Below are positions 9,084 through 16,104 of a DNA stretch of 64,000 bases, in pieces. Under the pieces are notes generated by a model, which searched no databases, was not told the DNA's origin, and saw only the letters and a list, made by a program, of their open reading frames with translations. This stretch comes from Oceanobacillus bengalensis (GTDB lineage Bacteria > Bacillota > Bacilli > Bacillales > Amphibacillaceae). The DNA lies in contig NZ_RBZO01000014.1 of NCBI RefSeq assembly GCF_003628445.1, positions 1 to 64,000 on the forward strand, read 5' to 3'. Both the position numbers and the translations under genes were made by a program. Each line of letters begins with the position of its first letter. Positions within the stretch are counted from its first letter, which is position 1.

Positions 9084-10085
9084 TTACATCATTTTTCTTT
9101 TTTCTATTTTATCGATATTCTCAAGCATAATTCCAGTTCCTTTTGCAACACAGCTCATCGGTTCTTCCGCAATGAAGACAGGGACCTTTAATTCTTCTGC
9201 AAGTAATTGATCTATTCCGTGAATCAATGCACCGCCACCTGTCAAAATAATCCCACGATCAATAATATCTGCAGATAATTCTGGTGGTGTGCGTTCAAGA
9301 ACCGTCTTTGCTGCTTGAACAATTAAGTAAACCGATTCACGTAACGCTTCTTCAATTTCAGCGGATTGAACTGAAATTGTACGCGGTAAACCTGATACCA
9401 TATCACGGCCTCTTATTTCCATCTCTTCATTTCTTGAACCTTCAAATACGGTAGCAACCTGAATTTTAATATCTTCTGCCGTACGCTCACCGATTAATAG
9501 CTTGTACTTTTTCTTAATGTATTGAAGGATTTCGATATCGAACTTATCACCGGCCATTTTGATGGATTCTGAAGTTACAATTCCACCCATGGAAAGCACA
9601 GCAACATCTGTTGTTCCACCACCGATATCAACGACCATATTACCACTTGGCTGATAAATATCCATTCCAGCACCAATTGCAGCAACTTTCGGCTCTTCTT
9701 CTAGGTAAACTTTCTTTCCTCCAGATTTCTCAGCAGCTTCTCTGATTGCCTTTTGTTCCACTTTCGTAATGTTTGTCGGGCAACAAATAAGCATTCTTGG
9801 TTTAGAAAGAACCCCTTTTACATTAATTTTATTTATAAAATGTCTTAACATCGCTTCTGTCACATCAAAATCAGCAATAACACCGTCTTTTAATGGGCGT
9901 GTTGCTTCAATGTTTCCTGGTGTCCGTCCAACCATACGTCTAGCCGCTTCACCAACTTCAAGTACTTTTCCTGTATTCCGATCCATCGCCACAACAGATG
10001 GCTCATTTAAGACAATCCCTTTTCCCTTAAGATGTATTAAAACATTTGCTGTTCCAAGGTCAATTCCAATATCCCTAGAAAACAT
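9084..10085 (-). CDS. mbl: Rod-shape determining actin homologue Mbl
   Basis: A cytoplasmic MreB-family actin that polymerises under the membrane and guides lateral wall synthesis. Actin phosphate-binding loops are visible: DIGIDLGTANVL near the start, VVDIGGGTTDVAV (about 156-168) and ITLTGGGALIHG-type adenosine motif near 285. It is closest to Mbl rather than MreB (NVKGVLSKPRMLICCPTNIT). An in-frame ATG at 10106 exists, but its GGAGGA codons are the ribosome binding site of the ATG at 10085, which gives the conserved MFSRDIGIDLG start (333 residues). Confidence 0.96.
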   Translation of the reverse strand: MFSRDIGIDLGTANVLIHLKGKGIVLNEPSVVAMDRNTGKVLEVGEAARRMVGRTPGNIEATRPLKDGVIADFDVTEAMLRHFINKINVKGVLSKPRMLICCPTNITKVEQKAIREAAEKSGGKKVYLEEEPKVAAIGAGMDIYQPSGNMVVDIGGGTTDVAVLSMGGIVTSESIKMAGDKFDIEILQYIKKKYKLLIGERTAEDIKIQVATVFEGSRNEEMEIRGRDMVSGLPRTISVQSAEIEEALRESVYLIVQAAKTVLERTPPELSADIIDRGIILTGGGALIHGIDQLLAEELKVPVFIAEEPMSCVAKGTGIMLENIDKIEKRKMM

Positions 10086-10304
10086 GTATCTAGATCCTCC
10101 TACCATAACTATCTTGCATCTGCTTTAGAAAACATAATGCTACTAATAAAATATTTTACCACAAAATTCTACAATTAACTGCATTTCCAGCAAAAAATTT
10201 TATCCGAATTTATTTGGAGGAAATGGGGATACTTGGGAGTGATTCTTGCGGGTTACAGGGGACAGTTTTGGGTGCATCTGCTGATTCCACCGCACAGACA
10301 AGAC

Positions 10305-10337
10305 CGCACAAAAGCCAGCCCACAAAAAACGGCTGAC
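10305..10337 (-). terminator. Terminator of spoIIID
   Basis: On the minus strand GTCAGCC pairs with GGCTGGC around a 10-nt loop, then TTTTGTG. It starts 8 bp after the spoIIID stop. Confidence 0.7.
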
Positions 10338-10345
10338 TTCCGGTG

Positions 10346-10624
10346 TTATCCAACAGGTTTCACTTCGTTATTCGTCTCCTCAATTTTATACTTTTTCCTC
10401 GTTGCTTCACCTCCACGTAAATGCCGTATTGCTTTATGGTATTCAAGCACTTCCTTTACTTGAATGGCTAATTCAGGGTTTATTTCTGGTAGTCGCTCTG
10501 TTAGGTCTTTGTGTACAGTACTTTTTGAGACACCAAACTCTTTCGCAATGGTTCGAACTGTCTTTCTTGTTTCTACAACATGTTTTCCTATCTTAACTGT
10601 TCTTTCTTTGATGTAATCGTGCAC
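10346..10624 (-). CDS. spoIIID: Mother-cell sporulation regulator SpoIIID
   Basis: A 92-residue DNA-binding protein that activates and represses SigE-dependent genes in the mother cell. The helix-turn-helix (TVRTIAKEFGVSKSTVHKDL, about residues 23-42) and the basic C-terminal region (HLRGGEATRKKYK) match the family almost exactly. The start is GTG at 10624 with ribosome binding site GGGAGG, as in B. subtilis. It lies upstream of mbl in the conserved order. A SigE-like promoter is visible 110 bp upstream. Confidence 0.97.
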   Translation of the reverse strand: MHDYIKERTVKIGKHVVETRKTVRTIAKEFGVSKSTVHKDLTERLPEINPELAIQVKEVLEYHKAIRHLRGGEATRKKYKIEETNNEVKPVG

Positions 10625-10734
10625 ACCGTTCGCCTCCCTAAGTTGATAACTTCCGAGGTGCTAAAAATGAGACAAGGTGTTCATGTGGTTGCAGCTTGTT
10701 CATATACTATAAGGGACTATGAAAGGGGTTCATT

Positions 10735-10765
10735 ATTATGTATGCATGGTTATCTAAGATATAAA
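10735..10765 (-). promoter_or_regulatory. Candidate SigE promoter of spoIIID
   Basis: On the minus strand TTTATATC (10765-10758), a 13-nt spacer and CATACATAAT (10744-10735) fit the mother-cell SigE consensus (ATATT-like, then CATACA). spoIIID is SigE-dependent in B. subtilis. The 10625-10994 interval otherwise holds no gene that I can support. Confidence 0.55.
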
Positions 10766-10994
10766 ATTAAATGAATTTTCTGTAATTTTTAGTAACAATA
10801 TTACCATTTACATATCTGTTTATTCATGTTTGTCTAACAGCCACATAAGCTCTCACCTCAGACGCCTGAAAATGACTGATTTGTATTCATTTTATTACAC
10901 CGCTAGCCTGTTTATGATTAAAATCCAAGAATAAAGTATTCAAAACACATAATAATTTTTAAAATATACGTTTAGATTGAAAGTAATCGGGTAT

Positions 10995-11033
10995 AAAAAA
11001 GAAAAGGCACTCCGTATGAATATACGAAGTACC
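10995..11033 (-). terminator. Rho-independent terminator of the AimR-like/peptide operon
   Basis: A 12-bp stem (GGTACTTCGTAT with ATACGGAGTGCC, two G-T pairs) has a 4-nt loop and is followed by TTTTCTTTTTT. It lies 16 bp after the small peptide gene's stop, defining the 3' end of a two-gene transcript. Confidence 0.9.
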
Positions 11034-11049
11034 TAGTACATAAACTTAA

Positions 11050-11166
11050 TTAGCTAAATAAATCACCCAAACCAGGATCTTGAGTAACAATTATTTCTGG
11101 AGAACCGAAAACAAGAGCAAATACAGCAGCTACACACATACCTATTAACACATGTCGTTTTTTCAT
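11050..11166 (-). CDS. Candidate secreted signalling pre-peptide (AimP/Phr-like), 38 residues
   Basis: A short gene encoding 38 residues: a basic start (MKKRHVLIG), a hydrophobic core (MCVAAVFALVFG, about 10-21) and a polar C-terminus ending QDPGLGDLFS. This is the layout of secreted Phr/AimP pre-peptides, whose C-terminal 5-9 residues become the signal. A strong ribosome binding site (AAAGGAG, 7-nt spacing) begins at the stop codon of the AimR-like receptor gene 13 bp upstream. A strong terminator follows. The receptor-then-peptide order is that of phage aimR-aimP. Which C-terminal residues form the active peptide cannot be told from sequence; the RGA-type ending of known phage AimP is not present. 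Confidence 0.75.
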   Translation of the reverse strand: MKKRHVLIGMCVAAVFALVFGSPEIIVTQDPGLGDLFS

Positions 11167-11179
11167 AACATTACTCCTT

Positions 11180-12193
11180 TTAAATATATATTTTTCTTAA
11201 TTCATCGAGGGGCAATCTACTAAAGAAGTAGTCACCTCTCTCATGAATAAATTCCTTGTATGCTCGTATCAATAAATTTCTGTCACCTTTTGCTTTCCCC
11301 ATATAATATAATCTAAATGGCGTATCCAAAGAAACATCTTCGAGTAATTCAACTGCTTTTTCATCGTTGCCTTTAGCAATTTCAATATGGGCTTGTTCAC
11401 TAATATCGTTTGTTGAGATGTTTTCTACCTTTTTAAATTTAGCTGACAAGAATGGAATATTTCGCTGTTCAATTAAGTAAATTTTTTCTGTTAGATGATG
11501 CTTTTTAGCAATCTTTAGTGCCTGCTCCAAATGGTATATACCTTGTGAATAGGAATCAAAAGTGTACGACAAGCCTAATTTAATATGCGCATCCACTTGT
11601 ATGGAAGGGCTCTTCGTTAACGTTAAAACCTTGTAACCATATTTTCTAGCAATAATTAGCTCATTCTTCATTAATGAATACACAAAGTATATTTGACTGA
11701 TTCGGAGTTTGAAGTAATCTAATAGAAAGTAGTCATCAATCATTAGGAATAATTGTTCTATCGTATTTAGAAAATTACCAAACTCGTTATACTGATTTCT
11801 GTTGTAGTAGATGTTGATTTTTGCGAATTCCTTTAAACATAGCACTTCTGTCTCCTGGGTGTGTAGTTGCTCTAATTGTTGTAGTAATTCTTCTGGGGAG
11901 TATTGGCCGCTCTTCGTATCTAGTAATATTTGATAGATTCTGGCCCAATTTCGATTCGAAGTGTAATCAGATTGTTGATTAATCTTAATTAAAAGCTGTA
12001 AATCATCATAGAACCCATTCATATACAGAAATTCTAGACCCTTTTTCTGAACATCTATGGAGGATGTTTGCAAGAAAAACCTCCGCATCATCTGAGTCTC
12101 AGTTTCTATGTCACATTCCAATCTCACCCTTTCCTGGAATTGCTCCCATGTTTGCTCTTTCTTTTCTAATAAAATGTTAGCCGACAATCTCAT
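11180..12193 (-). CDS. AimR-like TPR peptide-pheromone receptor
   Basis: A 337-residue all-helical protein of TPR-like repeats resembling the arbitrium receptor AimR of SPbeta-group phages. From memory, the C-terminus matches well: an ISEQAHIEIAKGNDEKAVELL-type helix pair (about 265-285) and a final FFSRLPLDELRKI (about 322-334), compared with RLPLLELQKM in SPbeta AimR. AimR proteins bind a short peptide in the TPR groove and release DNA. The usual N-terminal helix-turn-helix seems shortened: the protein joins the alignment about 30-35 residues in. ATG at 12193 is preferred over TTG at 12208 because GGAAGGGGAG lies just before it. The peptide gene follows within 13 bp. No integrase, repressor or other phage gene is near, so it is probably chromosomal. 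Alternative: a more distant RRNPP (Rap/NprR-like) receptor. Confidence 0.78.
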   Translation of the reverse strand: MRLSANILLEKKEQTWEQFQERVRLECDIETETQMMRRFFLQTSSIDVQKKGLEFLYMNGFYDDLQLLIKINQQSDYTSNRNWARIYQILLDTKSGQYSPEELLQQLEQLHTQETEVLCLKEFAKINIYYNRNQYNEFGNFLNTIEQLFLMIDDYFLLDYFKLRISQIYFVYSLMKNELIIARKYGYKVLTLTKSPSIQVDAHIKLGLSYTFDSYSQGIYHLEQALKIAKKHHLTEKIYLIEQRNIPFLSAKFKKVENISTNDISEQAHIEIAKGNDEKAVELLEDVSLDTPFRLYYMGKAKGDRNLLIRAYKEFIHERGDYFFSRLPLDELRKIYI

Positions 12194-12300
12194 ATTCTCC
12201 CCTTCCAAAATTAGAAAACTTTCTCGTTCTTTCTCTCTATTTTTTATCGTTATTTTATGTGAATTGTCGTGAAGTAAAACCCTTTCATTTCTTAACCATT

Positions 12301-12306
12301 ATTATA
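12301..12306 (-). promoter_or_regulatory. Possible -10 element for the AimR-like gene
   Basis: TATAAT reads on the minus strand about 108 bp upstream of the start codon. The -35 match is poor (TATTCT at 17-nt spacing), which would suit an activated promoter. A Spo0A-box-like heptamer lies further upstream. Confidence 0.3.
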
Positions 12307-12341
12307 GTAACACATATTTTTGTAGAATATTATAAGAATCG

Positions 12342-12348
12342 TTCGACA
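12342..12348 (-). promoter_or_regulatory. Spo0A-box-like heptamer upstream of the AimR-like gene
   Basis: TGTCGAA on the minus strand (context ATTGTCGAAC) matches the Spo0A core TGNCGAA, 36 bp upstream of the candidate -10. A heptamer match is expected by chance tens of times per 64 kb, so position is the only support. Confidence 0.25.
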
Positions 12349-12417
12349 ATATCTGGCAGGGATAAATAAAAGTGGTAGTATTACCCAAGAATTAGATAGA
12401 TTTTGCGAGAAAAAAGG

Positions 12418-12454
12418 AAAAAAACTCTAGTAAAAATTTTTTACTAGAGTTTTT
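12418..12454 (-). terminator. Terminator of spoIIQ, bidirectional
   Basis: AAAACTCTAGTAAAAA pairs with TTTTTACTAGAGTTTT almost without a loop, with T runs on both sides. It begins 6 bp after the spoIIQ stop and would also isolate the AimR-like gene from spoIIQ read-through. Confidence 0.85.
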
Positions 12455-12459
12455 TAGAT

Positions 12460-13389
12460 TTAATTTTCATCTTCAGAATCTACATCTTCGTCTTCAGAAT
12501 CGTCTACTACTGAATCATCTTCACCAGGAGCCTCTTCTTCTGATTCTTCTGTTTCAGTTTGCTCTGCTTCTTCTGATTCAGTTTCAGTCTGCTCTGCTTC
12601 TTCTGATTCAGTTGATTCAGCTGCTTCATTTGCCTCAGATTCTTGATCTTCTGCCTGCTCTGAATCCTCGCTTACTTCCTCACCTAGCTCATTGTCCAAG
12701 TTGCTAACTGGCTGATTAAAGTAGCTTTCAGGATTCACTTCTTTTCCATCTTTTCTAATTTCAAAGTGTACATGTGTACCATTGTCTTTTCCGAAAATAT
12801 TTTTTCCAGCAGTTCCAAGCTTATCGCCTTGTTTTACATCATCACCAGCTGTTACAGTGACTTCACCAAGACTTGCATAGTGTGTCATGACTTCGTTAGG
12901 ATGTGTTAGTGTAACGACATTTCCTAGTAACGGGTCTTCCTTCACTTCTTGAACCGTACCGCTTAATGATGCTACAACATCAAATGTTTCATCATTTGCT
13001 GATGCAATATCAACTCCTGTACTTTGGTAGTATCTATTGTTATAGAACACCAAAGCAGCTTCTTGATCTTCTTGGGATGCATTGTAATCATAAAATTTAG
13101 TTACGATTTCTGATTGATCTAGATCTGTTACAGGTAACTGGATCGTTTCTTGTTGCTCAAGTACTGGTTCTGCATCTTCATCATTCGGTGTTGGTACATA
13201 ATCTTCCGCCAACTGCTCATCTTCTGTTTGTTCAGTAGCATCTTGAGCTTGGTTATCAAGATTTTGATACCAAACCACACCAGCTAATAAAAGCGCAGCG
13301 ATTGACAAATATAATGCTGGGAAAAACCATTTTTTCCGGAAAATACGACTCCATTTATTTTTTGGAGTTCCTTTGTTTTCTTCATTCAT
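12460..13389 (-). CDS. spoIIQ: Forespore engulfment protein SpoIIQ (degenerate M23 peptidase)
   Basis: A 309-residue forespore membrane protein with a cytoplasmic basic N-terminus, one membrane helix (about 20-41), a linker and a LytM/M23-like domain (about 118-220), which pairs with SpoIIIAH across the engulfed space. In the first zinc motif the sequence reads STGVDIA, with Ser in place of the His of active peptidases; the HVHFEI motif is kept. This is the known inactive B. subtilis-type pattern. A Glu/Ser/Thr-rich acidic tail (about 230-309) is longer than in B. subtilis and contains repeated EEAEQTETES units. Ribosome binding site GAGGTGAT. A SigF-like promoter lies directly upstream. Confidence 0.93.
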   Translation of the reverse strand: MNEENKGTPKNKWSRIFRKKWFFPALYLSIAALLLAGVVWYQNLDNQAQDATEQTEDEQLAEDYVPTPNDEDAEPVLEQQETIQLPVTDLDQSEIVTKFYDYNASQEDQEAALVFYNNRYYQSTGVDIASANDETFDVVASLSGTVQEVKEDPLLGNVVTLTHPNEVMTHYASLGEVTVTAGDDVKQGDKLGTAGKNIFGKDNGTHVHFEIRKDGKEVNPESYFNQPVSNLDNELGEEVSEDSEQAEDQESEANEAAESTESEEAEQTETESEEAEQTETEESEEEAPGEDDSVVDDSEDEDVDSEDEN

Positions 13390-13409
13390 TAGAACATCAC
13401 CTCAAGAAC

Positions 13410-13439
13410 CATTGTTATCAGAAAAGCGGAAATATATAC
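13410..13439 (-). promoter_or_regulatory. Candidate SigF promoter of spoIIQ
   Basis: On the minus strand GTATA (13439-13435), a 15-nt spacer and GATAACAATG (13419-13410) match the forespore consensus GYATA-N15-GGNRANANTR at all but one position. spoIIQ is SigF-controlled in B. subtilis. The predicted leader would be only about 14 nt. Confidence 0.6.
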
Positions 13440-13576
13440 ATCTCGTGAAAAAAACTTTTTAAAATGATGCATTTTATTTGGAAAGTGGGGAAAGGTAAGG
13501 GATTCCTATTAAATAAGTAATGATGATAGATTACTTAGTAAACCTGCATTTTATCAGTGCTTTGCCTTGGTTTATC

Positions 13577-13683
13577 GGTGTGAACTTTGGCGAGAAAGGT
13601 GTGAACTTCAGCGAATTGATTGTGAACTTCAGCTAAATCTCTGTGAACTTCAGCGATTCCTGGGTGAACTTTGGCGAAAAGAA
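13577..13683. repeat. Tandem array 2: about five 21-bp units
   Basis: Units start TGTGAACTTCAGCGAA or GTGAACTTTGGCGAA and repeat every 21 bp between spoIIQ and spoIID. It is degenerate compared with the other arrays. No spacer sequence or conserved reading frame. The rest of 13440-13576 shows nothing further. Confidence 0.8.
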
Positions 13684-13721
13684 TTCCTCTCACTTATCCG
13701 CGCTCCTAGTAGAGCAGAAAC

Positions 13722-13755
13722 AAGAAAAACCCCCGTCTATTTCGAGACGAGGGTT
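13722..13755 (-). terminator. Terminator overlapping the 3' end of spoIID
   Basis: On the minus strand AACCCTCGTCT pairs with AGACGGGGGTT and is followed by TTTC. The 5' arm is inside the last spoIID codons and the stop codon lies in the loop. Confidence 0.75.
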
Positions 13756-14921
13756 GGTGTTGTATCATTTACCGTACTTATTTCTACACCTTGGTAGTAG
13801 TGCTTAACAATATCCTGGTAGGTTTTCCCTTCTTTTGCCATATAATTCGCACCATACTGACTCATACCAATTCCATGGCCATAGCCTTCTGTTGTAAATA
13901 CAAGATGCCCATTATTTTGCTCAATCGTAAAGTCACTGGACTTCAATTCTAACTTATCGCGGATATCCCTTCCAGAGAAGGAATGCCCTTCAATTCCTAG
14001 CTCTTTCACACGTCCACTCTCTGTCCTTGCTTCTTCCAAAAAAAGTGGCGTTTCATTCGGTAAATCGATTTCTAATGCCGTTTCCACCTGTTCGATAGTA
14101 AATGTATTTTGATGAAGGTATTTAGGAGAGTCTTTGTCCCATGGGCTTTCAACACTTCTTAAATATGGCAATTCACTTTCCCAATAATCCTCTGAATTCT
14201 CCGTGTAACCATTGCTCGTTGAAAAGAATGCTGCAGTGATCGGTGCATCTTTATAGGTTAAAATTTCCCCCTTCGTTGCGTTCACCGCTTCTCTTATCTT
14301 ATTCATCCTCTCGGTGTACTTACTTCCCCATTCAGCTAGAAGCTCTTCTTCGCTTCGATAAACTTGGTGCTGGACCGTATCCGTTACATCATATTCTGAA
14401 GCTTCATTACCATGAAGCAAGTGATTCACCAAGTAAGTTCTTGCAGCAAGCGCCTGTGCCTTTAATGCTTCCAGTTCAAATTCAATTGGCATTTCAGATG
14501 CAACAACTCCTGCAACATAATCTTCTAATGGAATATCTTCCACTGTTTTCGTTGTACTACGCATGACTTCCACCGCGAAAGGTGATTCCTCTATTTTAGC
14601 CGCTGTATCTAATTCTTCTGCAATCGTCGCTATTTCTTGTGATGATTCACTTTTTCCAGAAGGTACAACAATAAGTGTTGGGATTACTAGAATGGTCAAA
14701 ATCAAACTTGAAATTGTAAATACAGTAGGAATTCTCCATTTTGATTGTTTAGCCTGTAAATACGGACGTTTATTATTGGAAAATGGAATGACTTTCTTCA
14801 ATTTTACCTGATCCGTATTCGTTTTCTGTCCATAGAATGATTGTTTCCTTTTTAGTTGCTTGATTAAAGTTGCATTTTTTTTCTTCCATCGTTTTACCGG
14901 TTTGTATTTGTTCCTTATCAA
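13737..14921 (-). CDS. spoIID: Stage II sporulation protein D (peptidoglycan transglycosylase)
   Basis: A mother-cell membrane enzyme that cleaves glycan strands during engulfment with SpoIIP and SpoIIM. It has a basic cytoplasmic N-terminus, a membrane helix (IPTVFTISSLILTILVIPTLIVV) and the SpoIID catalytic domain: PLEDYVAGVVASEMP, with the active-site Glu in SEMP, then ALKAQALAARTYLV and the C-terminal GYGHGIGMSQYGA. Longer in-frame starts exist at 15005 and 14948, but codons AGG AGG AGG AGA just before a TTG at 14921 form an ideal ribosome binding site, and a SigE-like promoter lies within the longest version. I therefore prefer the TTG start (394 residues); ATG 14948 remains possible. 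The N-terminal tail before the membrane helix is longer than in B. subtilis. Confidence 0.92.
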   Translation of the reverse strand: MIRNKYKPVKRWKKKNATLIKQLKRKQSFYGQKTNTDQVKLKKVIPFSNNKRPYLQAKQSKWRIPTVFTISSLILTILVIPTLIVVPSGKSESSQEIATIAEELDTAAKIEESPFAVEVMRSTTKTVEDIPLEDYVAGVVASEMPIEFELEALKAQALAARTYLVNHLLHGNEASEYDVTDTVQHQVYRSEEELLAEWGSKYTERMNKIREAVNATKGEILTYKDAPITAAFFSTSNGYTENSEDYWESELPYLRSVESPWDKDSPKYLHQNTFTIEQVETALEIDLPNETPLFLEEARTESGRVKELGIEGHSFSGRDIRDKLELKSSDFTIEQNNGHLVFTTEGYGHGIGMSQYGANYMAKEGKTYQDIVKHYYQGVEISTVNDTTPTLVSK

Positions 14922-14973
14922 CGTTCTCCTCCTCCTGCTTGTGTACATAACTAATCTAGCTTCCCTATTAATA

Positions 14974-15003
14974 AATGTATACAGTTTGAGGATTTTATAG
15001 AAC
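14974..15003 (-). promoter_or_regulatory. Candidate SigE promoter of spoIID
   Basis: On the minus strand GTTCTATA (15003-14996), a 14-nt spacer and TATACATT (14981-14974) partly fit the SigE consensus. spoIID is a SigE gene in B. subtilis. It excludes the start codon at 15005. Confidence 0.4.
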
Positions 15004-15031
15004 AAATTTTTAAAAATTTTAGCCGCAAAAA

Positions 15032-15060
15032 TAAAAACCCATACACATGAAGTGCATAGG
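15032..15060 (-). terminator. Terminator at the end of the opp/murein-recycling operon
   Basis: CCTATGCAC pairs with GTGTATGG (one bulge, one wobble) around TTCAT and is followed by GTTTTTATTTTT on the minus strand, 9 bp after the oppF stop. Confidence 0.75.
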
Positions 15061-15068
15061 TGGCAGCA

Positions 15069-16079
15069 TTAGTTTGTAACAATATTCAACTTTTCTTTCG
15101 CAATTTCGTCCAATGTTTCATCATATAAATGACAAGCTACGTAATGTTTTTGTTCAATTTCCTGGAAAGTCGGCTTTACTTCCCGACATACTGCCATTGC
15201 CATCGGACAACGCGTGCGGAACACACAGCCACTCGGTGGATCAACAGGGCTTGGCAACTCTCCTTCTAATATGATTCGTTCCCGTTCTTCTTCAATATCA
15301 GGATCTGGAATGGGAATTGCGGATAACAAGGCTTGTGTATAAGGATGTAACGGTTTGTCATAAAGCCCGTCACTATCGGTTAATTCAACCATATTCCCTA
15401 AGTACATCACACCAATCCTGTCCGCAAATTGTCTCACCATTGCCAAATCATGTGCAATAAATAAAAATGTTAGTCCTTTCTCTAGTTGTAATTCCTTTAA
15501 TAGATTTACAACTTGCGCTTGTACAGAGACATCTAGTGCGGAAATCGGTTCATCCGCAATGACAAAATCAGGGTCTAACGCAAGTGCTCGGGCAATCCCA
15601 ATCCGTTGTCGTTGACCACCACTGAATTCATGCGGATAGCGATTAGCATGGTCCCTGTTCAACCCTACCTCTTCTAGTAGCTCATATACACGGTCAAGTT
15701 GTTCAGTCTTACTTTTATATAATCCGTGAATTTCCATCGGCTCTGCAATAATTTCCTTTACGGTTGAACGAGGATTTAACGATGCGTATGGGTCCTGGAA
15801 TATCATTTGTATTTTACGGTAAAAATCAAACTTTTCCGTTTCATTTAAGCTATGTACATTAATACCGTCAAAGATTACATCACCACTGGTTTTGTTATAT
15901 AGGCCCATAATCGTCCGCCCAATCGTTGATTTCCCGCACCCAGACTCACCTACTAAACCAAACGTCTCTCCCCTGTTAACAAAGAAACTTACATCATTTA
16001 CTGCCTTCAATGTTTTTCCTTTTCCCATATCAAAATACTTGGATAATTTTTTCACATCTAAGATTCTTTCTTCCATCAT
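15069..16079 (-). CDS. Oligopeptide ABC transporter ATP-binding protein (OppF/YkfD type)
   Basis: A cytoplasmic ATPase of the OppF/DppF family, second ATPase of the peptide importer encoded here. Walker A GESGCGKST, signature SGGQRQR, Walker B DFVIADEP and the C-terminal oligopeptide-transporter segment with Cys motif (CVFRTRCPMAMAVC) are all present. The longest frame (start 16145) would overlap the upstream gene; ATG ATG at 16079/16076 follows AAAGGGGG and gives the usual start MMEERILDVKKL. It is separated from oppBCD and the binding protein by the LD-carboxypeptidase and NlpC/P60 genes, an arrangement that recalls B. subtilis ykfABCD, in which ykfD is an ATPase. Confidence 0.93.
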   Translation of the reverse strand: MMEERILDVKKLSKYFDMGKGKTLKAVNDVSFFVNRGETFGLVGESGCGKSTIGRTIMGLYNKTSGDVIFDGINVHSLNETEKFDFYRKIQMIFQDPYASLNPRSTVKEIIAEPMEIHGLYKSKTEQLDRVYELLEEVGLNRDHANRYPHEFSGGQRQRIGIARALALDPDFVIADEPISALDVSVQAQVVNLLKELQLEKGLTFLFIAHDLAMVRQFADRIGVMYLGNMVELTDSDGLYDKPLHPYTQALLSAIPIPDPDIEEERERIILEGELPSPVDPPSGCVFRTRCPMAMAVCREVKPTFQEIEQKHYVACHLYDETLDEIAKEKLNIVTN

Positions 16080-16104
16080 GTTCCCCCTTTGCCTATATCT
16101 AGCT

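Noticed and set aside
11050-12208. Prophage carrying aimR-aimP
   Set aside because: Flanking genes are conserved chromosomal sporulation and shape genes; no integrase, repressor, structural gene or attachment repeat is visible.
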